Part shown: positions 1 to 11,144 of the stretch, one piece after another
Position numbering within the stretch: the first letter of the stretch is position 1
Layout: each line of letters starts with the position of its first letter
The notes under the pieces: generated by a model
Seen by the model: only the letters and a program-made list of their open reading frames with translations
Databases searched by the model: none
What the model was told of the DNA's origin: nothing
Assembly (NCBI GenBank): GCA_020630615.1
Contig: JAHDBA010000007.1
Coordinates: 37,023-101,022 of the forward strand
Length of the DNA: 64,000 nt
Origin: Myxococcota bacterium
GTDB taxonomy: Bacteria > Myxococcota > UBA727 > JAHDBA01
Direction: 5' to 3'
Program-made: the position numbers and the translations under genes

Positions 1-3000
1 GACCATAACTCACCATTCCATCAATTTCTGAAATGATAGCATAATCTTTGGGCTTCCGCGCCTCAAAGAGTTCCGCAACACGAGGCAAACCACCTGTAAT
101 ATCTTTCGTACGTGATGCTTCCCGGTTAACCTTCGCGATAATGTCACCAGGAGCAACTTCATCACCTTCCACTGCAGCAACAACCGCACCTTGGGGTAAC
201 AAATAACGTGCCTCACCACGACCTGAAGGTAATGGAATGGTCACACCATTTGCATCTTTAATGGTAATTCGAGGTCTGGCCTTCGCGTCTTTTGACTCTG
301 TAACCGTTTTATGAGTTAACCCAGTTGCCTCATCAACAGTTTCCGTTGTTGTGACCCCTTCAATAAGGTCCCCAAATTTCACTGTACCCGAAACTTCAGT
401 CAGAATTGGAACGGTGAAGGGGTCCCATTCAACCAATGTCGTTCCGGGCTTAACACTCTCTCCGTCACTGACTTTGAGAGTGGAGCCATAAGCAACCGGG
501 TAGGTCTCACGTTCGCGACCCGAGTCATCAACAATCTTAATCGCGCCTTGGCGGTTCATGGCAACATAAGTACCATCACGCCTTTCCACGGTCTGTAAGT
601 TGTCATACACAACTTTACCAGCACCACGATTCTCATGGCTTGACTGTTGAGCAGAACCCGAGGCAATACCACCAATATGAAAGGTACGCATCGTCAACTG
701 AGTACCTGGCTCACCAATTGATTGCGCTGCAATAACGCCAACTGCTTCACCAATATTGGCTCGATGTCCGCGAGCCAAATCTCGCCCATAACATTTTGCA
801 CAAATTCCGCGACGCGTCTGACATGTAAGAACTGAGCGAATCTTAACACGACTCACACCCGCAGCCTCAGTCTTCGCAACCAACGCCTCGTCGAATGCAT
901 CGCCAGACTCAACTAAAATTTCACCGCTGATTGGGTCGTATACATCTTCGAGGGCAGTTCTACCTAAGATTCGGTCACCAATACCTTCGACGATATCATT
1001 GTCTTCGATTAGCGGCGTAATTTCGATACCATCAAGTGTGCCGCAATCAATCTCACTAATCACCGCGTCCTGAGCGACATCAACGAGACGACGTGTCAAG
1101 TATCCGGAGTTTGCAGTCTTAAGCGCAGTATCCGCTAGGCCCTTACGTGCCCCGTGAGTGGAGATAAAGTATTGAAGTACGGTCAAGCCTTCACGGAAGT
1201 TCGCAGTAATCGGTGTCTCAATAATTTCACCAGACGGCTTCGCCATCAAACCACGCATCCCAGCAAGCTGTTTCAACTGTTGAGTTGACCCCCGCGCGCC
1301 TGAGTCTGCCATAATATAGATCGGATTAAACGAAGGCATCGTCTTCGTCTCAGAACCATCGGCAGAACTGACTTCTTCTGTGGAGATGTTATTCATCATC
1401 ACTTCAGCGATTTGTTCTGCTGCTTTTGACCATGTATCAATGACGCGGTTGTATCGTTCGCCGTTTGTGATCAAACCCTCGGCATACTGATTTCGAATCT
1501 CTTCAACCTCGGTTTCACTGGCCTCAACAATCGTATGCTTCTGCTCCGGAATCTCCATGTTGATCATCGCAATCGAAATCCCAGCTCGAGTCGCCTCAGT
1601 ATATCCGATTGTGCGCAATCGATCTGCCAACATCACAGTCTCTTTCTGGCCACATTGTCGGTAACTGACATCAATCAATGCACTCAGTTCTTTCTTGCCA
1701 AGCACTTTGTTCACTGTCGAGAAGGCAATAGCATCTGGAATAACTTCATAAAGCAAGACGCGCCCAACGGTGGTTTCATACATCTCACCGTTCACCATAC
1801 AGTGAACTTGAGCATGGAGCTCAACCTCTCCAGCATCATAGGCTGCACGCACTTCTTCTAAGCCAAAAAAGCGCATTCCTTCGCCTTGCGCAAAAGGTCG
1901 GTACCGTGTCAGGTAGTAGCACCCAAGAACAATATCTTGTGTCGGCACAATAATCGGACTGCCAGAGGCAGGAGACAGAATATTGTTGGTACTCATCATA
2001 AGAACACGAGCTTCCAACTGTGCTTCAATGGTGAGTGGCACGTGAACGGCCATTTGGTCGCCATCAAAGTCAGCGTTAAAGGCTGTGCAAACCAAGGGAT
2101 GCAATTGAATAGCCTTTCCTTCCACGAGCACAGGTTCAAACGCCTGCATTCCAAGCCTATGAAGTGTCGGAGCCCGATTCAGTAGAACCGGATGCTCTCG
2201 AATGACTTCATCGAGAATATCCCAAACCTCTGGCAGCTGTTGCTCAACCATCTTCTTGGCTGCCTTGATCGTAGTGACGTAGCCACGCTCTTCTAGACGG
2301 TTATATATAAATGGTCGAAAGAGCTCCAAGGCCATTGTTTTCGGGATGCCACATTGCTGGAGTCGGAGCTCTGGGCCAACGACGATAACAGAGCGTCCTG
2401 AATAGTCCACCCGCTTACCCAAGAGGTTTTGTCGAAACCGACCTTGTTTACCTTTCAACATGTCGCTTAGAGACTTAAGTGGCCGCTTATTAGGACCCGT
2501 GATTAGTTTCCCACGTCGACCATTATCAAAGAGTGCATCGACAGACTCTTGGAGCATGCGACGCTCATTCCGAATGATGATTTCAGGCGCACTAAGTTCT
2601 TGCAAGCGACGCAGTCGATTGTTTCTATTGATGACACGTCGATAAAGGTCATTCAAATCTGAAGTCGCAAAACGACCACCATCGAGCGGAACCAAAGGCC
2701 GCAAGTCTGGTGGAATTACAGGAACGACTTCAAGCATCATCCATTCAGGTTTGTTTGTCGAAAAGCGGAAGGACTCAACAACCTTGAGTCGTTTGGTAAT
2801 CTTCTTACGCTTCGCGTCCGACGTTGCTTCCGATAAGTCTGCTCGAAGCTGCTTTGCAAGAAACTCTATTCCCTTACCGTCATTACCAGGCCCTTGCTCT
2901 AAAAGACGCAAGAGCTCGCGGATCGCCTCAGCCCCCATTCCAACAAGAAACGCATCTTCGCCGTAGTCGTCAAGCGCAGTCTGGTAGTCATCTTCGCTTA

Positions 3001-3478
3001 ACAACTCACCTTGTGTAAAAGGTGTATTGCCTGGATCGATAACGACATAGCTTTCGCAATAAAGAACGCGTTCCAGATCTTTCATTGTCATGTCGATCAG
3101 GTTACCAATACGACTTGGTAAACTTTTTAAGAACCAAATGTGGGCAACTGGCGTAGCCAACACAATATGACCAAGACGTTCGCGACGCACTTTCGATTGA
3201 ATAACTTCAACACCGCACTTTTCACAAACCACACCGCGGTGTTTCATTCGTTTGTATTTTCCACAAAGGCATTCGTAATCTTTTACAGGCCCAAAGATCT
3301 TTGCACAGAAAAGACCATCACGTTCTGGTTTGAACGTACGGTAGTTAATGGTCTCAGGTTTTTTAACCTCGCCAAAAGACCAGTCACGAATTTTTTCAGG
3401 ACTCGCAAGCTGAATACGGATGGCATTAAAGTTTAAAGGGTCTTTTGGTTTCTCGAAAAAGTTGAAAATATCTTTCAT
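1..3478 (-). CDS. rpoC: RNA polymerase beta' subunit (partial, 3' end outside window)
   Basis: This is the largest catalytic subunit of DNA-dependent RNA polymerase. The first 1159 codons are present and the C-terminus runs off the left edge of the window. The N-terminal zinc site has Cys70 and Cys72 followed by a CEKCG motif. The absolutely conserved Mg-binding motif NADFDGD is at residues 468-474 (bases 2057-2077). A second Cys cluster ([13 protein letters not shown], around bases 780-840) matches the second zinc site. The frame is intact throughout, with no intein or frameshift seen. ATG at 3478 is the family start ([11 protein letters not shown]). The gene lies 49 bp downstream of rpoB and is surely co-transcribed with it. 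Confidence 0.98.
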   Translation of the reverse strand, partial: MKDIFNFFEKPKDPLNFNAIRIQLASPEKIRDWSFGEVKKPETINYRTFKPERDGLFCAKIFGPVKDYECLCGKYKRMKHRGVVCEKCGVEVIQSKVRRERLGHIVLATPVAHIWFLKSLPSRIGNLIDMTMKDLERVLYCESYVVIDPGNTPFTQGELLSEDDYQTALDDYGEDAFLVGMGAEAIRELLRLLEQGPGNDGKGIEFLAKQLRADLSEATSDAKRKKITKRLKVVESFRFSTNKPEWMMLEVVPVIPPDLRPLVPLDGGRFATSDLNDLYRRVINRNNRLRRLQELSAPEIIIRNERRMLQESVDALFDNGRRGKLITGPNKRPLKSLSDMLKGKQGRFRQNLLGKRVDYSGRSVIVVGPELRLQQCGIPKTMALELFRPFIYNRLEERGYVTTIKAAKKMVEQQLPEVWDILDEVIREHPVLLNRAPTLHRLGMQAFEPVLVEGKAIQLHPLVCTAFNADFDGDQMAVHVPLTIEAQLEARVLMMSTNNILSPASGSPIIVPTQDIVLGCYYLTRYRPFAQGEGMRFFGLEEVRAAYDAGEVELHAQVHCMVNGEMYETTVGRVLLYEVIPDAIAFSTVNKVLGKKELSALIDVSYRQCGQKETVMLADRLRTIGYTEATRAGISIAMINMEIPEQKHTIVEASETEVEEIRNQYAEGLITNGERYNRVIDTWSKAAEQIAEVMMNNISTEEVSSADGSETKTMPSFNPIYIMADSGARGSTQQLKQLAGMRGLMAKPSGEIIETPITANFREGLTVLQYFISTHGARKGLADTALKTANSGYLTRRLVDVAQDAVISEIDCGTLDGIEITPLIEDNDIVEGIGDRILGRTALEDVYDPISGEILVESGDAFDEALVAKTEAAGVSRVKIRSVLTCQTRRGICAKCYGRDLARGHRANIGEAVGVIAAQSIGEPGTQLTMRTFHIGGIASGSAQQSSHENRGAGKVVYDNLQTVERRDGTYVAMNRQGAIKIVDDSGRERETYPVAYGSTLKVSDGESVKPGTTLVEWDPFTVPILTEVSGTVKFGDLIEGVTTTETVDEATGLTHKTVTESKDAKARPRITIKDANGVTIPLPSGRGEARYLLPQGAVVAAVEGDEVAPGDIIAKVNREASRTKDITGGLPRVAELFEARKPKDYAIISEIDGMVSYG

Positions 3479-3527
3479 GTCATACCCACTAGGTCAAAAA
3501 TTGTAGTTCAAAAACAAAGCTCCGGTA

Positions 3528-6500
3528 CTATGCGGAAGCGTTTGGATCCTCGAGCAACTGCACATCGAGCCCAAGACTCTGAAGCTCTTTAATCAAAACA
3601 TTGAAGGACTCTGGAATCCCGGGCTCCAACACATGTTCACCCTTCACAATTGCTTCATACATTCGTGTTCGACCGATCACGTCATCTGACTTGACAGTCA
3701 AGAACTCCTGAAGAGCATATGCAGCGCCGTAAGCTTCCAGTGCCCAGACTTCCATTTCACCAAGTCTCTGCCCACCGAACTGAGCTTTACCACCCAGAGG
3801 TTGCTGAGTGACTAAGGAGTAGGGTCCAATCGACCTCGCATGGATCTTGTCATCAACCAAGTGGTGCAACTTAAGCATGTACATAATGCCGACAGTCACG
3901 TCACGGTCAAAAGCCTCGCCTGTTCGGCCGTCAAATAGAATGCTTTGACCACTACGATCCCGACCGCCCAATTCAAGAAGGTCACGAATCTGAGTTTCTT
4001 TTGCACCGTTAAACACTGGCGACGCCATTGCGACACCCTTATTCAACTTCTTGACCAGACGGTCTAAGTCGTCATCACTAAGGCCCTGTATAAAGGATTT
4101 GTGATCATCCGTCACAAATGTATCCTCTAAGACCTGTTTGATATCGTTTTTAGCGCCCTTGGTCTCAAGCATCGCATTGACGCGCTCGCCAATACCTTTC
4201 GCGGCCCATCCCAAATGAGTTTCAAGAATCTGCCCGACATTCATACGAGAAGGAACACCCAGAGGATTAAGGACGATATCTACTGGTGTACCGTCCGCAA
4301 GGTATGGCATATCTGCTTCAGGCAATACGCGGGAAACAACACCCTTGTTCCCGTGACGCCCTGCCATCTTATCGCCAGGCTGTAATTTCCTTTTCACAGC
4401 AATGTAAACCTTGACCATCTTAATCACGCCAGGTGGAAGCTCATCCCCCTGTTTTAGGCGCTCAATCTTCTCAGAAAAGACAACACGTACCAACTCAGTC
4501 TCTTTACGCATCGTTGAAATAATTGAGCGTATACGGTCCGAGATTGCACCATCCGCAAGTGGAATGTCTTCGAGGTATTTCCAGTCAATCGACTCAAGAG
4601 ATTCTGCGTCGAGTTTGATACCTTTCTTAACAAGTACCTTACCTTTATCATCAATGAGTTTATTCGAGCTCTCCTGACCAATGAGAAGTTCATGTACTCG
4701 AGAGATCGCAGAGTTTCGAATAATACGGATCTCATCATTTTGATCTTTCAACAAGCGTGCTTCATCTTCATCTTCGATTGCTTGTGCACGTAGGTCTTTG
4801 TCAACACCGCGGCGGGTAAAGACCTTCGCATCAATGACTGTCCCGTACGTCCCAGGGCTCATTCGTAAAGAGGTGTCTCGCACATCGCCCGCTTTCTCGC
4901 CAAAGATAGCACGAAGAAGTTTCTCTTCAGGGCTCAACTGCGTTTCTCCTTTTGGAGTAACCTTACCCACGAGAATATCACCCGCTTTTACATCTGCACC
5001 AACGCGAATCACACCGGACTCATCAAGATCTTTTAGGGCTTCTTCGCCAGCATTCGGAATATCTCGCGTGATGTCTTCAGGACCAAGCTTTGTGTCCCGT
5101 GCAACACATTCATGCTCCTCAATGTGAATGGAGGTGAACAGGTCGTCCTTAAGAATTCTTTCCGATATAAGGATTGAATCCTCAAAGTTATATCCCTGCC
5201 AGGGCATGAATGCGACCGTGACGTTTCGTCCTAATGCGAGTTCACCCATTTCTGTAGATGGGCCATCTGCAAGAACATCACCGATCTCAATCCGATCTCC
5301 CATATTGACGATAGGTTTCTGATTGAAGCATGTGCTTTGATTCGAACGACGATACTTATTCAGCTTGTAAATATCAATCTGCGACCCAGTGTCATCGATA
5401 GCGTCTTTATCAACCTTGACAACAATGCGAGATGCATCAACGTAATCAATAGTGCCAGGTCGCTTTGCAACACAGCACACGCCTGAATCACGCGCAACAA
5501 GCTTTTCAACTCCTGTACCGACGAGAGGAGAATCTCCCTTGAGGAGAGGTACAGCTTGTCGCTGCATATTCGAGCCCATCAAAGCACGGTTTGCATCGTC
5601 GTTCTCAAGAAAAGGGATTAATGCCGCCGCAACCGATACCAACTGGTTCGGTGAAACGTCCATGAGAGTCACTTCACTAGGCTCAACAATAAGAGTTTCA
5701 CCCGATTGTCTTGCCTGAACAACCCGTTCTTCAAAACGACCGTCTGCATCAAGCTTCGCATTGGCCTGCGCGATGACATGGTTTTCTTCCTGCAAGGCAG
5801 AGTAATACTTCACTTCTTTGGTAACTTGACCATCTTTAACCGTGCAATAAGGCGTTTCAACGAAACCGTACTCATTGACACGAGCATGCGTTGACAAGGA
5901 CGCAATCAAACCAATATTCGGCCCCTCAGGTGTCTCAACAGGACAAATACGACCATAATGCGTCGTATGAACATCCCGCACTTCAAAGCCGGCTCGCTCA
6001 CGTGTTAGACCACCTGGCCCAAGCGCAGAAAGACGTCTCTTGTGAGTGACCTCAGATAAAGGATTTGTTTGATCCATAAACTGAGAGAGTTGTGACGAAC
6101 CAAAGAACTCCTTAACAACTGCAGCGACAGGTTTCGCATTGACAAGATCGTGCGGCATCAAGGTTTCAATTTCTTGAACACTCATACGCTCTTTAATTGC
6201 TCTTTCCATTCGTACCAAACCGACTCGGTATTGGTTTTCAAGCAACTCGCCTACAGCACGGACGCGACGATTACCCAAGTGATCAATGTCGTCCGTTGTT
6301 CCTGCATCATTACGCAACTCAACAAGGAACTTGACAACTTCAAGAATGTCACGTTTGGTTAACACTCGGTTCGTCAGTGCTTCGTCAAGCCCAAACTTGT
6401 GATTAAGCTTGATCCGACCCACTTCTGAGAGGTCATAGCGCTCTGGATTAAAGAAGAGATTATCAAAAAGATTTTGAGCGATTTCAAGAGTTGGTGGATC

Positions 6501-7658
6501 GCCTGGTCGCATTCGTCGATATATTTCGAGGATCGCCTCTTCGCGGGTGTTCACCTTGTCCTGCGCAAGTGTATCGCGTAAGAACCCACCAACATTCAAG
6601 CCATCGATATATAGAACGTCAATAGACCGATAACCTGCTTCTCGAAGTGTTTCTAGTTTTTCGACTGTGAGAACTTCATTGCATGTTGCGAGCACTTCGC
6701 CTGTCGACTCGTTGACAAGATTCTTCGCCAAGATCAAGCCATTTGCCTCATCTTCGGTCAAGGGTAAGCGCTCAAGGCCTGCTTCCTTCATCTTTTTAAT
6801 TGCAAGTCGGGTGAACTTTCTATTTTTCTTAACAACGGTTTTCTTGGTATTCGGGTCTTTAATATCACGAGTCGCACGTTGATTTTGAAGTAGATCAAAA
6901 TCGATTACTTTTGAGTACTTCTTTTTACCTTCAAGTTCGACGCGTTCCGTTTTATAAAAGAAAGAGAGGAGCTCTTCGTCATTGTAGTTCAACGCTCTCA
7001 ACAATGTTGTGACCAAGAACTTTCTTCGTCTGTCAATTCGGCAATAGACGAGATCTTTATGATCAAACTCAAAATCCAACCAACTACCGCGATATGGAAT
7101 CACACGAGCATTATAGAGGATTTTACCACTGGAGTGTGTCTTACCACGATCGCTATCAAAGAACACACCAGGAGACCGATGCAACTGGCTCACAACGACA
7201 CGCTCGGTACCATTGATCACAAAGGTACCAAACTCGGTCATCAATGGTATTTCCCCAAAGTATACTTCTTGCTCTTTGACGTCGCGGATAGACTGAGTTC
7301 CAGTCACTTCATCCTTATCCCACAACACGAGGCGGATCGTAACCTTCATTGGCGCCGTGAAGCTCATTCCACGGGAACGACATTCCCCTACATCATACTT
7401 TGGCCGGCCAAGCTCATACTTCACAAACTCAAGCGATGCAGACTCATTGTAGTCTTTAATCGGAAACACACTTGCGAAAACCGACTGCAGCCCCGTCTCG
7501 AGTCTTTCTTCAGGCGCGACTAAATTTTGCAGCAACCCATCATAACTTCTGCGCTGAATATCAATAAGGTTTGGTAAGTCAACACGAGACTCGATCGTGC
7601 CGAAACTGTTTCGAAGTGCAAAATTTTCTTGGATTTGGGTTCGCTGTGCTGTTGCCAT
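3528..7658 (-). CDS. rpoB: RNA polymerase beta subunit
   Basis: Beta subunit of RNA polymerase, 1376 residues, close to the proteobacterial size. The rifampicin-binding cluster is wild-type in appearance ([29 protein letters not shown]), followed by [13 protein letters not shown]. The C-terminal hybrid-binding region [15 protein letters not shown] and the [28 protein letters not shown] ending are present. I prefer ATG at 7658 (MATAQ): GTGAGG lies a normal distance upstream, while the GTG five codons earlier would place that same element inside the gene. Most bacteria have rplL directly upstream. Here there is instead a 454-bp non-coding stretch and then a CinA-like gene, so rpoBC must rely on a promoter in that stretch or on read-through. 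Confidence 0.98.
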   Translation of the reverse strand: MATAQRTQIQENFALRNSFGTIESRVDLPNLIDIQRRSYDGLLQNLVAPEERLETGLQSVFASVFPIKDYNESASLEFVKYELGRPKYDVGECRSRGMSFTAPMKVTIRLVLWDKDEVTGTQSIRDVKEQEVYFGEIPLMTEFGTFVINGTERVVVSQLHRSPGVFFDSDRGKTHSSGKILYNARVIPYRGSWLDFEFDHKDLVYCRIDRRRKFLVTTLLRALNYNDEELLSFFYKTERVELEGKKKYSKVIDFDLLQNQRATRDIKDPNTKKTVVKKNRKFTRLAIKKMKEAGLERLPLTEDEANGLILAKNLVNESTGEVLATCNEVLTVEKLETLREAGYRSIDVLYIDGLNVGGFLRDTLAQDKVNTREEAILEIYRRMRPGDPPTLEIAQNLFDNLFFNPERYDLSEVGRIKLNHKFGLDEALTNRVLTKRDILEVVKFLVELRNDAGTTDDIDHLGNRRVRAVGELLENQYRVGLVRMERAIKERMSVQEIETLMPHDLVNAKPVAAVVKEFFGSSQLSQFMDQTNPLSEVTHKRRLSALGPGGLTRERAGFEVRDVHTTHYGRICPVETPEGPNIGLIASLSTHARVNEYGFVETPYCTVKDGQVTKEVKYYSALQEENHVIAQANAKLDADGRFEERVVQARQSGETLIVEPSEVTLMDVSPNQLVSVAAALIPFLENDDANRALMGSNMQRQAVPLLKGDSPLVGTGVEKLVARDSGVCCVAKRPGTIDYVDASRIVVKVDKDAIDDTGSQIDIYKLNKYRRSNQSTCFNQKPIVNMGDRIEIGDVLADGPSTEMGELALGRNVTVAFMPWQGYNFEDSILISERILKDDLFTSIHIEEHECVARDTKLGPEDITRDIPNAGEEALKDLDESGVIRVGADVKAGDILVGKVTPKGETQLSPEEKLLRAIFGEKAGDVRDTSLRMSPGTYGTVIDAKVFTRRGVDKDLRAQAIEDEDEARLLKDQNDEIRIIRNSAISRVHELLIGQESSNKLIDDKGKVLVKKGIKLDAESLESIDWKYLEDIPLADGAISDRIRSIISTMRKETELVRVVFSEKIERLKQGDELPPGVIKMVKVYIAVKRKLQPGDKMAGRHGNKGVVSRVLPEADMPYLADGTPVDIVLNPLGVPSRMNVGQILETHLGWAAKGIGERVNAMLETKGAKNDIKQVLEDTFVTDDHKSFIQGLSDDDLDRLVKKLNKGVAMASPVFNGAKETQIRDLLELGGRDRSGQSILFDGRTGEAFDRDVTVGIMYMLKLHHLVDDKIHARSIGPYSLVTQQPLGGKAQFGGQRLGEMEVWALEAYGAAYALQEFLTVKSDDVIGRTRMYEAIVKGEHVLEPGIPESFNVLIKELQSLGLDVQLLEDPNASA

Positions 7659-8112
7659 ACTATGAGACCTCACAAAGTCGAATTAACTGAGAAGTTTGTA
7701 GGAAAATTGAATCCTTCACAATCAGATTTTGATGTGGAGAAAAACATTGGATTGGATTGCTGGAATGCCACTGCGTTACTTTCGAGATCACAATTGCAAC
7801 CAGAGCCCAACTAGGAGCTAAGACAAAAACGCTAACTCGTCGATTTAACGACGCTTTTACTCTGGTCATGATCACCGTGCCGCGCGCTGGAGAACTCCGA
7901 AGAGATAGGTATGTATCAAAGCGATGTCAACCACCTAAACCCTGTAAGTTGGGCTAAAACTCAAATTTTTATTAAGTTGGCGCAATCCTTGCTGAGGGAT
8001 CTTTCCCTTTGATTTTGATTGTTCAAAAAGCAGGTTGTATGACACGCGTATCGTATGAAATCGTTTGTACGGCTAAAGAAGAATACCTGAAGGGTTTCAT
8101 TTGGACAGCAGC
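7659..8112. other. 454-bp intergenic region upstream of rpoB
   Basis: This is the longest gene-free interval in the left half. The short frames that cross it have no family-like features and are not called as genes. It holds the candidate rpoB promoter listed separately. No tRNA cloverleaf and no ribosomal-protein gene remnant (rplL) were seen. A long untranslated leader of roughly 240 nt ahead of rpoB would follow if that promoter is real. Confidence 0.6.
7902..7930 (-). promoter_or_regulatory. Candidate sigma-70-type promoter for rpoBC
   Basis: Read on the minus strand, a perfect TTGACA (7930-7925) is followed after 17 bp by TATCTC (7907-7902). The -35 is ideal, but the -10 matches the consensus at only three of six bases, so this is a weak to moderate call. 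It lies about 245 bp upstream of the rpoB start. Confidence 0.35.
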
Positions 8113-8895
8113 TCAATCAAGAGCACAAAGCATGTCGTTAACTTTATTGGCTACTTGATGTACCAGTTCCGCATCGTCGCCCTCAATTGTAATTTTAGCT
8201 CGATAATCGGCTTCACCTGGCATTTTGGGATATGAACCAATCGAGACAGCTTCAAAATCACCCTGAATTTGAGCGAGTTGTGCAGCGAAATCTCCTTCAA
8301 CATGAGGTGTGAAAACCTCCACGAGAGTCAACGGCCTACCTTCGGTTTTGGAAATGAAATTTTCAAACATGGACTCAAAGAGTTGAGGGATCCCTGGAAA
8401 TGCATAAACATTCTCAACAACAACAAGAGGTACCCAAAGACCCGGTGTGCGTAAAACTTTAGCCCCAACGGGAAATGTTGCCATCTTCAAAAGTGGAGAT
8501 TTATTCCATATTAGGGATTCCAGCGAAAGCTCCCGGCCCTTTTTACGTTGATACTCTATGAAACCCTTCGCATAGTCGCGGTCAAGCATGAGGTCAACAC
8601 CAAAGGTGGTAGCAATCGCAAGATACGTTATGTCGTCATGAGTGCTGCCAATTCCACCACTGGTAAACACAAAGTCATAATCTGAAATTAAGGATCGTAA
8701 TGTTGCTACAATTACCTCGTGCTTGTCCGGGATAACTCGAATTTCATCGAGTCGGATGCCGTGTTGAAAACATTTTTTTGCACTAAAATTACCATTGGAA
8801 TCGCGCGTTTTTCCACTCAGTATTTCGTCACCAATAAGAACCAGAGCCGCGTTATGAGCCCTTGATCCGGCATTGTTTTTGGTTTGGCGATTCAT
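8113..8895 (-). CDS. CinA N-terminal/MoaB-Mog family molybdopterin-binding-like protein
   Basis: A 260-residue protein of the COG1058 type: the molybdopterin-binding-like domain found at the N-terminus of CinA and in FAD synthase-like proteins. Visible marks are LIGDEILSGKTRDSN near residue 22, the signature GGIGSTHDDIT near residue 80 (family form GGxGPTxDD, here with Ser for Pro), and AFPGIPQLFE near 168. The C-terminal CinA nicotinamide-deamidase domain is absent, so a full CinA role in pyridine nucleotide salvage is not supported. The exact substrate is unknown. It follows the IHF-like gene by 13 bp on the same strand and is probably co-transcribed with it. Confidence 0.85.
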   Translation of the reverse strand: MNRQTKNNAGSRAHNAALVLIGDEILSGKTRDSNGNFSAKKCFQHGIRLDEIRVIPDKHEVIVATLRSLISDYDFVFTSGGIGSTHDDITYLAIATTFGVDLMLDRDYAKGFIEYQRKKGRELSLESLIWNKSPLLKMATFPVGAKVLRTPGLWVPLVVVENVYAFPGIPQLFESMFENFISKTEGRPLTLVEVFTPHVEGDFAAQLAQIQGDFEAVSIGSYPKMPGEADYRAKITIEGDDAELVHQVANKVNDMLCALD

Positions 8896-8908
8896 GTACT
8901 CAGGCGCT

Positions 8909-9346
8909 TTAGTTGTTCCATTCTTTGAATGCCGAATCTGTTTGAGTCACCGGGTTCTCTTCACTACGAGCCATGGAGCCCCCACCGTCATTTTGCTCCA
9001 ATGAAATGTCATCATCTTCGCGCACAAGACTGATCAAATTCTCAACACTTGGTCTCTCACCTGACCATTGTTCGTTAACACGCTCACGGAGTTCTTTTCC
9101 AACAGTGAAGAAAGGCACCCACTTCTTTGGGACCTGAACCTTCTCTCCTGTTCGAGGGTTGCGACCGATTCGAGCCTTTCGTTCTTTCGCTACAAAAGAC
9201 CCAAAACCACGGATTTCAATCCGATCAAGATCCTTCAATGCATCTCCCATCGTATCCAATATAGTATTTAAGATTGCCTCAACGTCATTCCGGGACAAAC
9301 GCGGGACCTTACTCGCAACCAACTCTATGAGCTCACTCTTGGTCAT
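8909..9346 (-). CDS. IHF/HU-family DNA-bending protein with acidic C-terminal tail
   Basis: Residues 1-93 form a complete IHF/HU fold: MTKSELIELVA start, dimer helices, RIEIRGFGSF, then the beta-arm ARIGRNPRTGEKVQVP with the DNA-intercalating Pro, and the GKELRERVN end. The RIEIRGFGSF and GKELRERVN segments resemble the IHF beta subunit (IhfB/HimD) more than HU. About 50 extra residues follow. They are rich in Asp, Glu, Ser and Asn and unlikely to bind DNA, and a normal family member has about 95 residues. GGAGAG sits just upstream of ATG 9346. Roles would include nucleoid structure and assisting regulated promoters. First gene of a two-gene operon with the CinA-like gene. Confidence 0.9.
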   Translation of the reverse strand: MTKSELIELVASKVPRLSRNDVEAILNTILDTMGDALKDLDRIEIRGFGSFVAKERKARIGRNPRTGEKVQVPKKWVPFFTVGKELRERVNEQWSGERPSVENLISLVREDDDISLEQNDGGGSMARSEENPVTQTDSAFKEWNN

Positions 9347-9375
9347 CTCATCTCTCCAATGGAAATACCTACACT

Positions 9376-9405
9376 ATTTTAGGATCTTAACTCATAGAAT
9401 TTCAA
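9376..9405 (-). promoter_or_regulatory. Promoter of the IHF-like/CinA-like operon
   Basis: On the minus strand TTGAAA (9405-9400) and TAAAAT (9381-9376) are separated by 18 bp. Each matches the sigma-70 consensus at five of six positions. The expected start site is about 25 nt ahead of the start codon at 9346, which fits a short leader carrying the Shine-Dalgarno sequence. It is the best promoter seen in the window. Confidence 0.6.
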
Positions 9406-9437
9406 TCCTTGAGATAGAAAATCGTATTTCGGATGGT

Positions 9438-11141
9438 TTAATTGGATGGACCTCCCTCCAATCTCGATTCCGGAAAGTAATGCTCAAGGATTTCATCATA
9501 ATCTTGGCCGCTCTGAGCCCGCCCAATTGCCCCATGTTGACACATACCCGCACCGTGCCCAAAACCTGCCCCTATCAACTTCAATGATTTGAGCTCACCC
9601 AATGCATCGTACTTAGAGTCAATGTAAAAAAGAGCAGATTTGGCATCGCCAAGCCAACGTCGAATTGCGAGCTCGCGGTGGATCTCCAAAGTGCCATTCT
9701 CATGAATAACATGAAGCGTCTTCGCTCTTCCGCCCTGTCCACGGGCAACAACCTGAATTTTCTGAATTCGCCCGATTGAGTGTCGCCGACTAAGCTTGAG
9801 AAGAGCCTCGGTATCGTAGTGCTTTGTCCACCGAAAAGATGACTTTGCGCCAGCATACCCGGAGTTTGAACAATAAGCCCTTTCAGCCTCATCAATAAAT
9901 TTTCGTACGCTTGCATTCTCTGCCAGCGATACACTTGATCGATGGGTTTCGTTGATCGTATCGATCGCTCCAAGCAGACTTGGATGTGGTGGTCTCCCCC
10001 ACACTTCAGCAGCATTAGCACCGTGCCCACCACATGAGGCGGAATAAAAGGTTGGTACGAGCTGCCCATTCGGATCAACCAATATTTGGCCTTGGGTTTC
10101 CTCAAGCGCAACTTGCAGCCGCTGCAGACCTTTACTCGAGGCATTCAAGTGCTTTTGATTAAAGTTTTGACAATGGGATTTGGAACATAACATATATGGC
10201 GCATCCAAATGCCGATGGCCAAGCTTTGCATAGAGCTCCCCACGCGCTGCCACAGCTTGGGCCTTGAGAGCAGCCAAAGGCGCGTTGATAAATATCTCAC
10301 TCGGCAGAACGCCAAGAAGCCACTGAGTCTCTGATACAATGTGCGTTTCTTCGATCATGTTCGGACCCGAACTCGAGAACGCTGTTGTTGTGACAAAACA
10401 CTCACCTTTTAAAGAGCAGATCGCACCTCGCTTCGAGGGGACAAGCCAAAGTGCATCATTCCCCTGAATATCCACCTGGGTTTTTCCCTTCGAATCCAAA
10501 ATGGTAAGATGTAAAAGGCTGCTCACCTTTTTGGGGGCGAGCCAGTAAAAGTCAGGCTGAGGGTTAGCACTCTTTTGAGTATGGGCATTGAAAGGTTTGG
10601 AAGAAACGAGCCACTCTTGTCGATTATCCACAATATGATTCCCATAAGGACTGACCACTGCGCCCACCTGGATCCACGAAAGATTCGGCTCGAGCTTTTT
10701 ATGCCTCCAAAAATCACCTTCTTTTTGCCCAGCGTCACCTCGATGGATCTCCAGTGCCTTGAGGCGCCATAATGGAAGTGGTGCGTGTCTTGTTTGACGC
10801 TTGATGTTCGAGATTCGAATTCGATTTCCAGACGCAAGCAAATAGCTCTTTCCACCGAAAAGGACCCTCCAGTCAGCACGCTTGACTCGGTATTCTAGAA
10901 CAGAGCCTTCATGGCGCGTGCCAACTGAAATTAATGGAAGACCAGCCCTGTTTAGAATAGGCCTTTTTGAATGCAATATTTGAAGAGTGGGTAGCGTCTC
11001 GAGTTCAGTTGAAAGAGGTAGGGCAAGGGCGAAAAGTGTTGAAGATGAAATGAGATAAGGAAGGCAACACCACAGTACACGTTGAGGCACAGCCCGGCAA
11101 AAACCAATCAAAGCCCCCAATTTATTAGACGATTCAACCAC
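9438..11141 (-). CDS. SpoIID/LytB domain protein (probable peptidoglycan lytic transglycosylase)
   Basis: A 567-residue exported protein. The N-terminal hydrophobic stretch (about residues 20-40) looks like a signal anchor or signal peptide. The SpoIID domain starts near residue 280 with LGVLPSEI, which carries the Glu equivalent to the SpoIID catalytic residue, then PLAALKAQAVAARG. It continues with STFYSASCGGH-like sequence and ends with GAGFGHGAGMCQHGAIGRA and YDEILEHYFP. The family cleaves denuded glycan strands in sporulating Firmicutes; in non-sporulating Gram-negatives it is a cell-wall remodelling enzyme of poorly known role. The N-terminal 270 residues are not recognised. GTG 11141 begins 3 bp after the stop of the upstream gene, so translation is probably coupled. 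Confidence 0.85.
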   Translation of the reverse strand: MVESSNKLGALIGFCRAVPQRVLWCCLPYLISSSTLFALALPLSTELETLPTLQILHSKRPILNRAGLPLISVGTRHEGSVLEYRVKRADWRVLFGGKSYLLASGNRIRISNIKRQTRHAPLPLWRLKALEIHRGDAGQKEGDFWRHKKLEPNLSWIQVGAVVSPYGNHIVDNRQEWLVSSKPFNAHTQKSANPQPDFYWLAPKKVSSLLHLTILDSKGKTQVDIQGNDALWLVPSKRGAICSLKGECFVTTTAFSSSGPNMIEETHIVSETQWLLGVLPSEIFINAPLAALKAQAVAARGELYAKLGHRHLDAPYMLCSKSHCQNFNQKHLNASSKGLQRLQVALEETQGQILVDPNGQLVPTFYSASCGGHGANAAEVWGRPPHPSLLGAIDTINETHRSSVSLAENASVRKFIDEAERAYCSNSGYAGAKSSFRWTKHYDTEALLKLSRRHSIGRIQKIQVVARGQGGRAKTLHVIHENGTLEIHRELAIRRWLGDAKSALFYIDSKYDALGELKSLKLIGAGFGHGAGMCQHGAIGRAQSGQDYDEILEHYFPESRLEGGPSN

Positions 11142-11144
11142 TCA

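Noticed and set aside
7059..7523. 154-codon plus-strand frame
   Set aside because: Antisense to rpoB within conserved coding sequence.
7660..7957. Overlapping frames of 66-71 codons on both strands upstream of rpoB
   Set aside because: No signal, domain or ribosome site, and the two frames compete. Treated as non-coding leader and promoter region.
9581..10144. 187-codon minus-strand frame
   Set aside because: It lies inside the SpoIID-domain gene in a different frame, in a region where the SpoIID motifs are clear.
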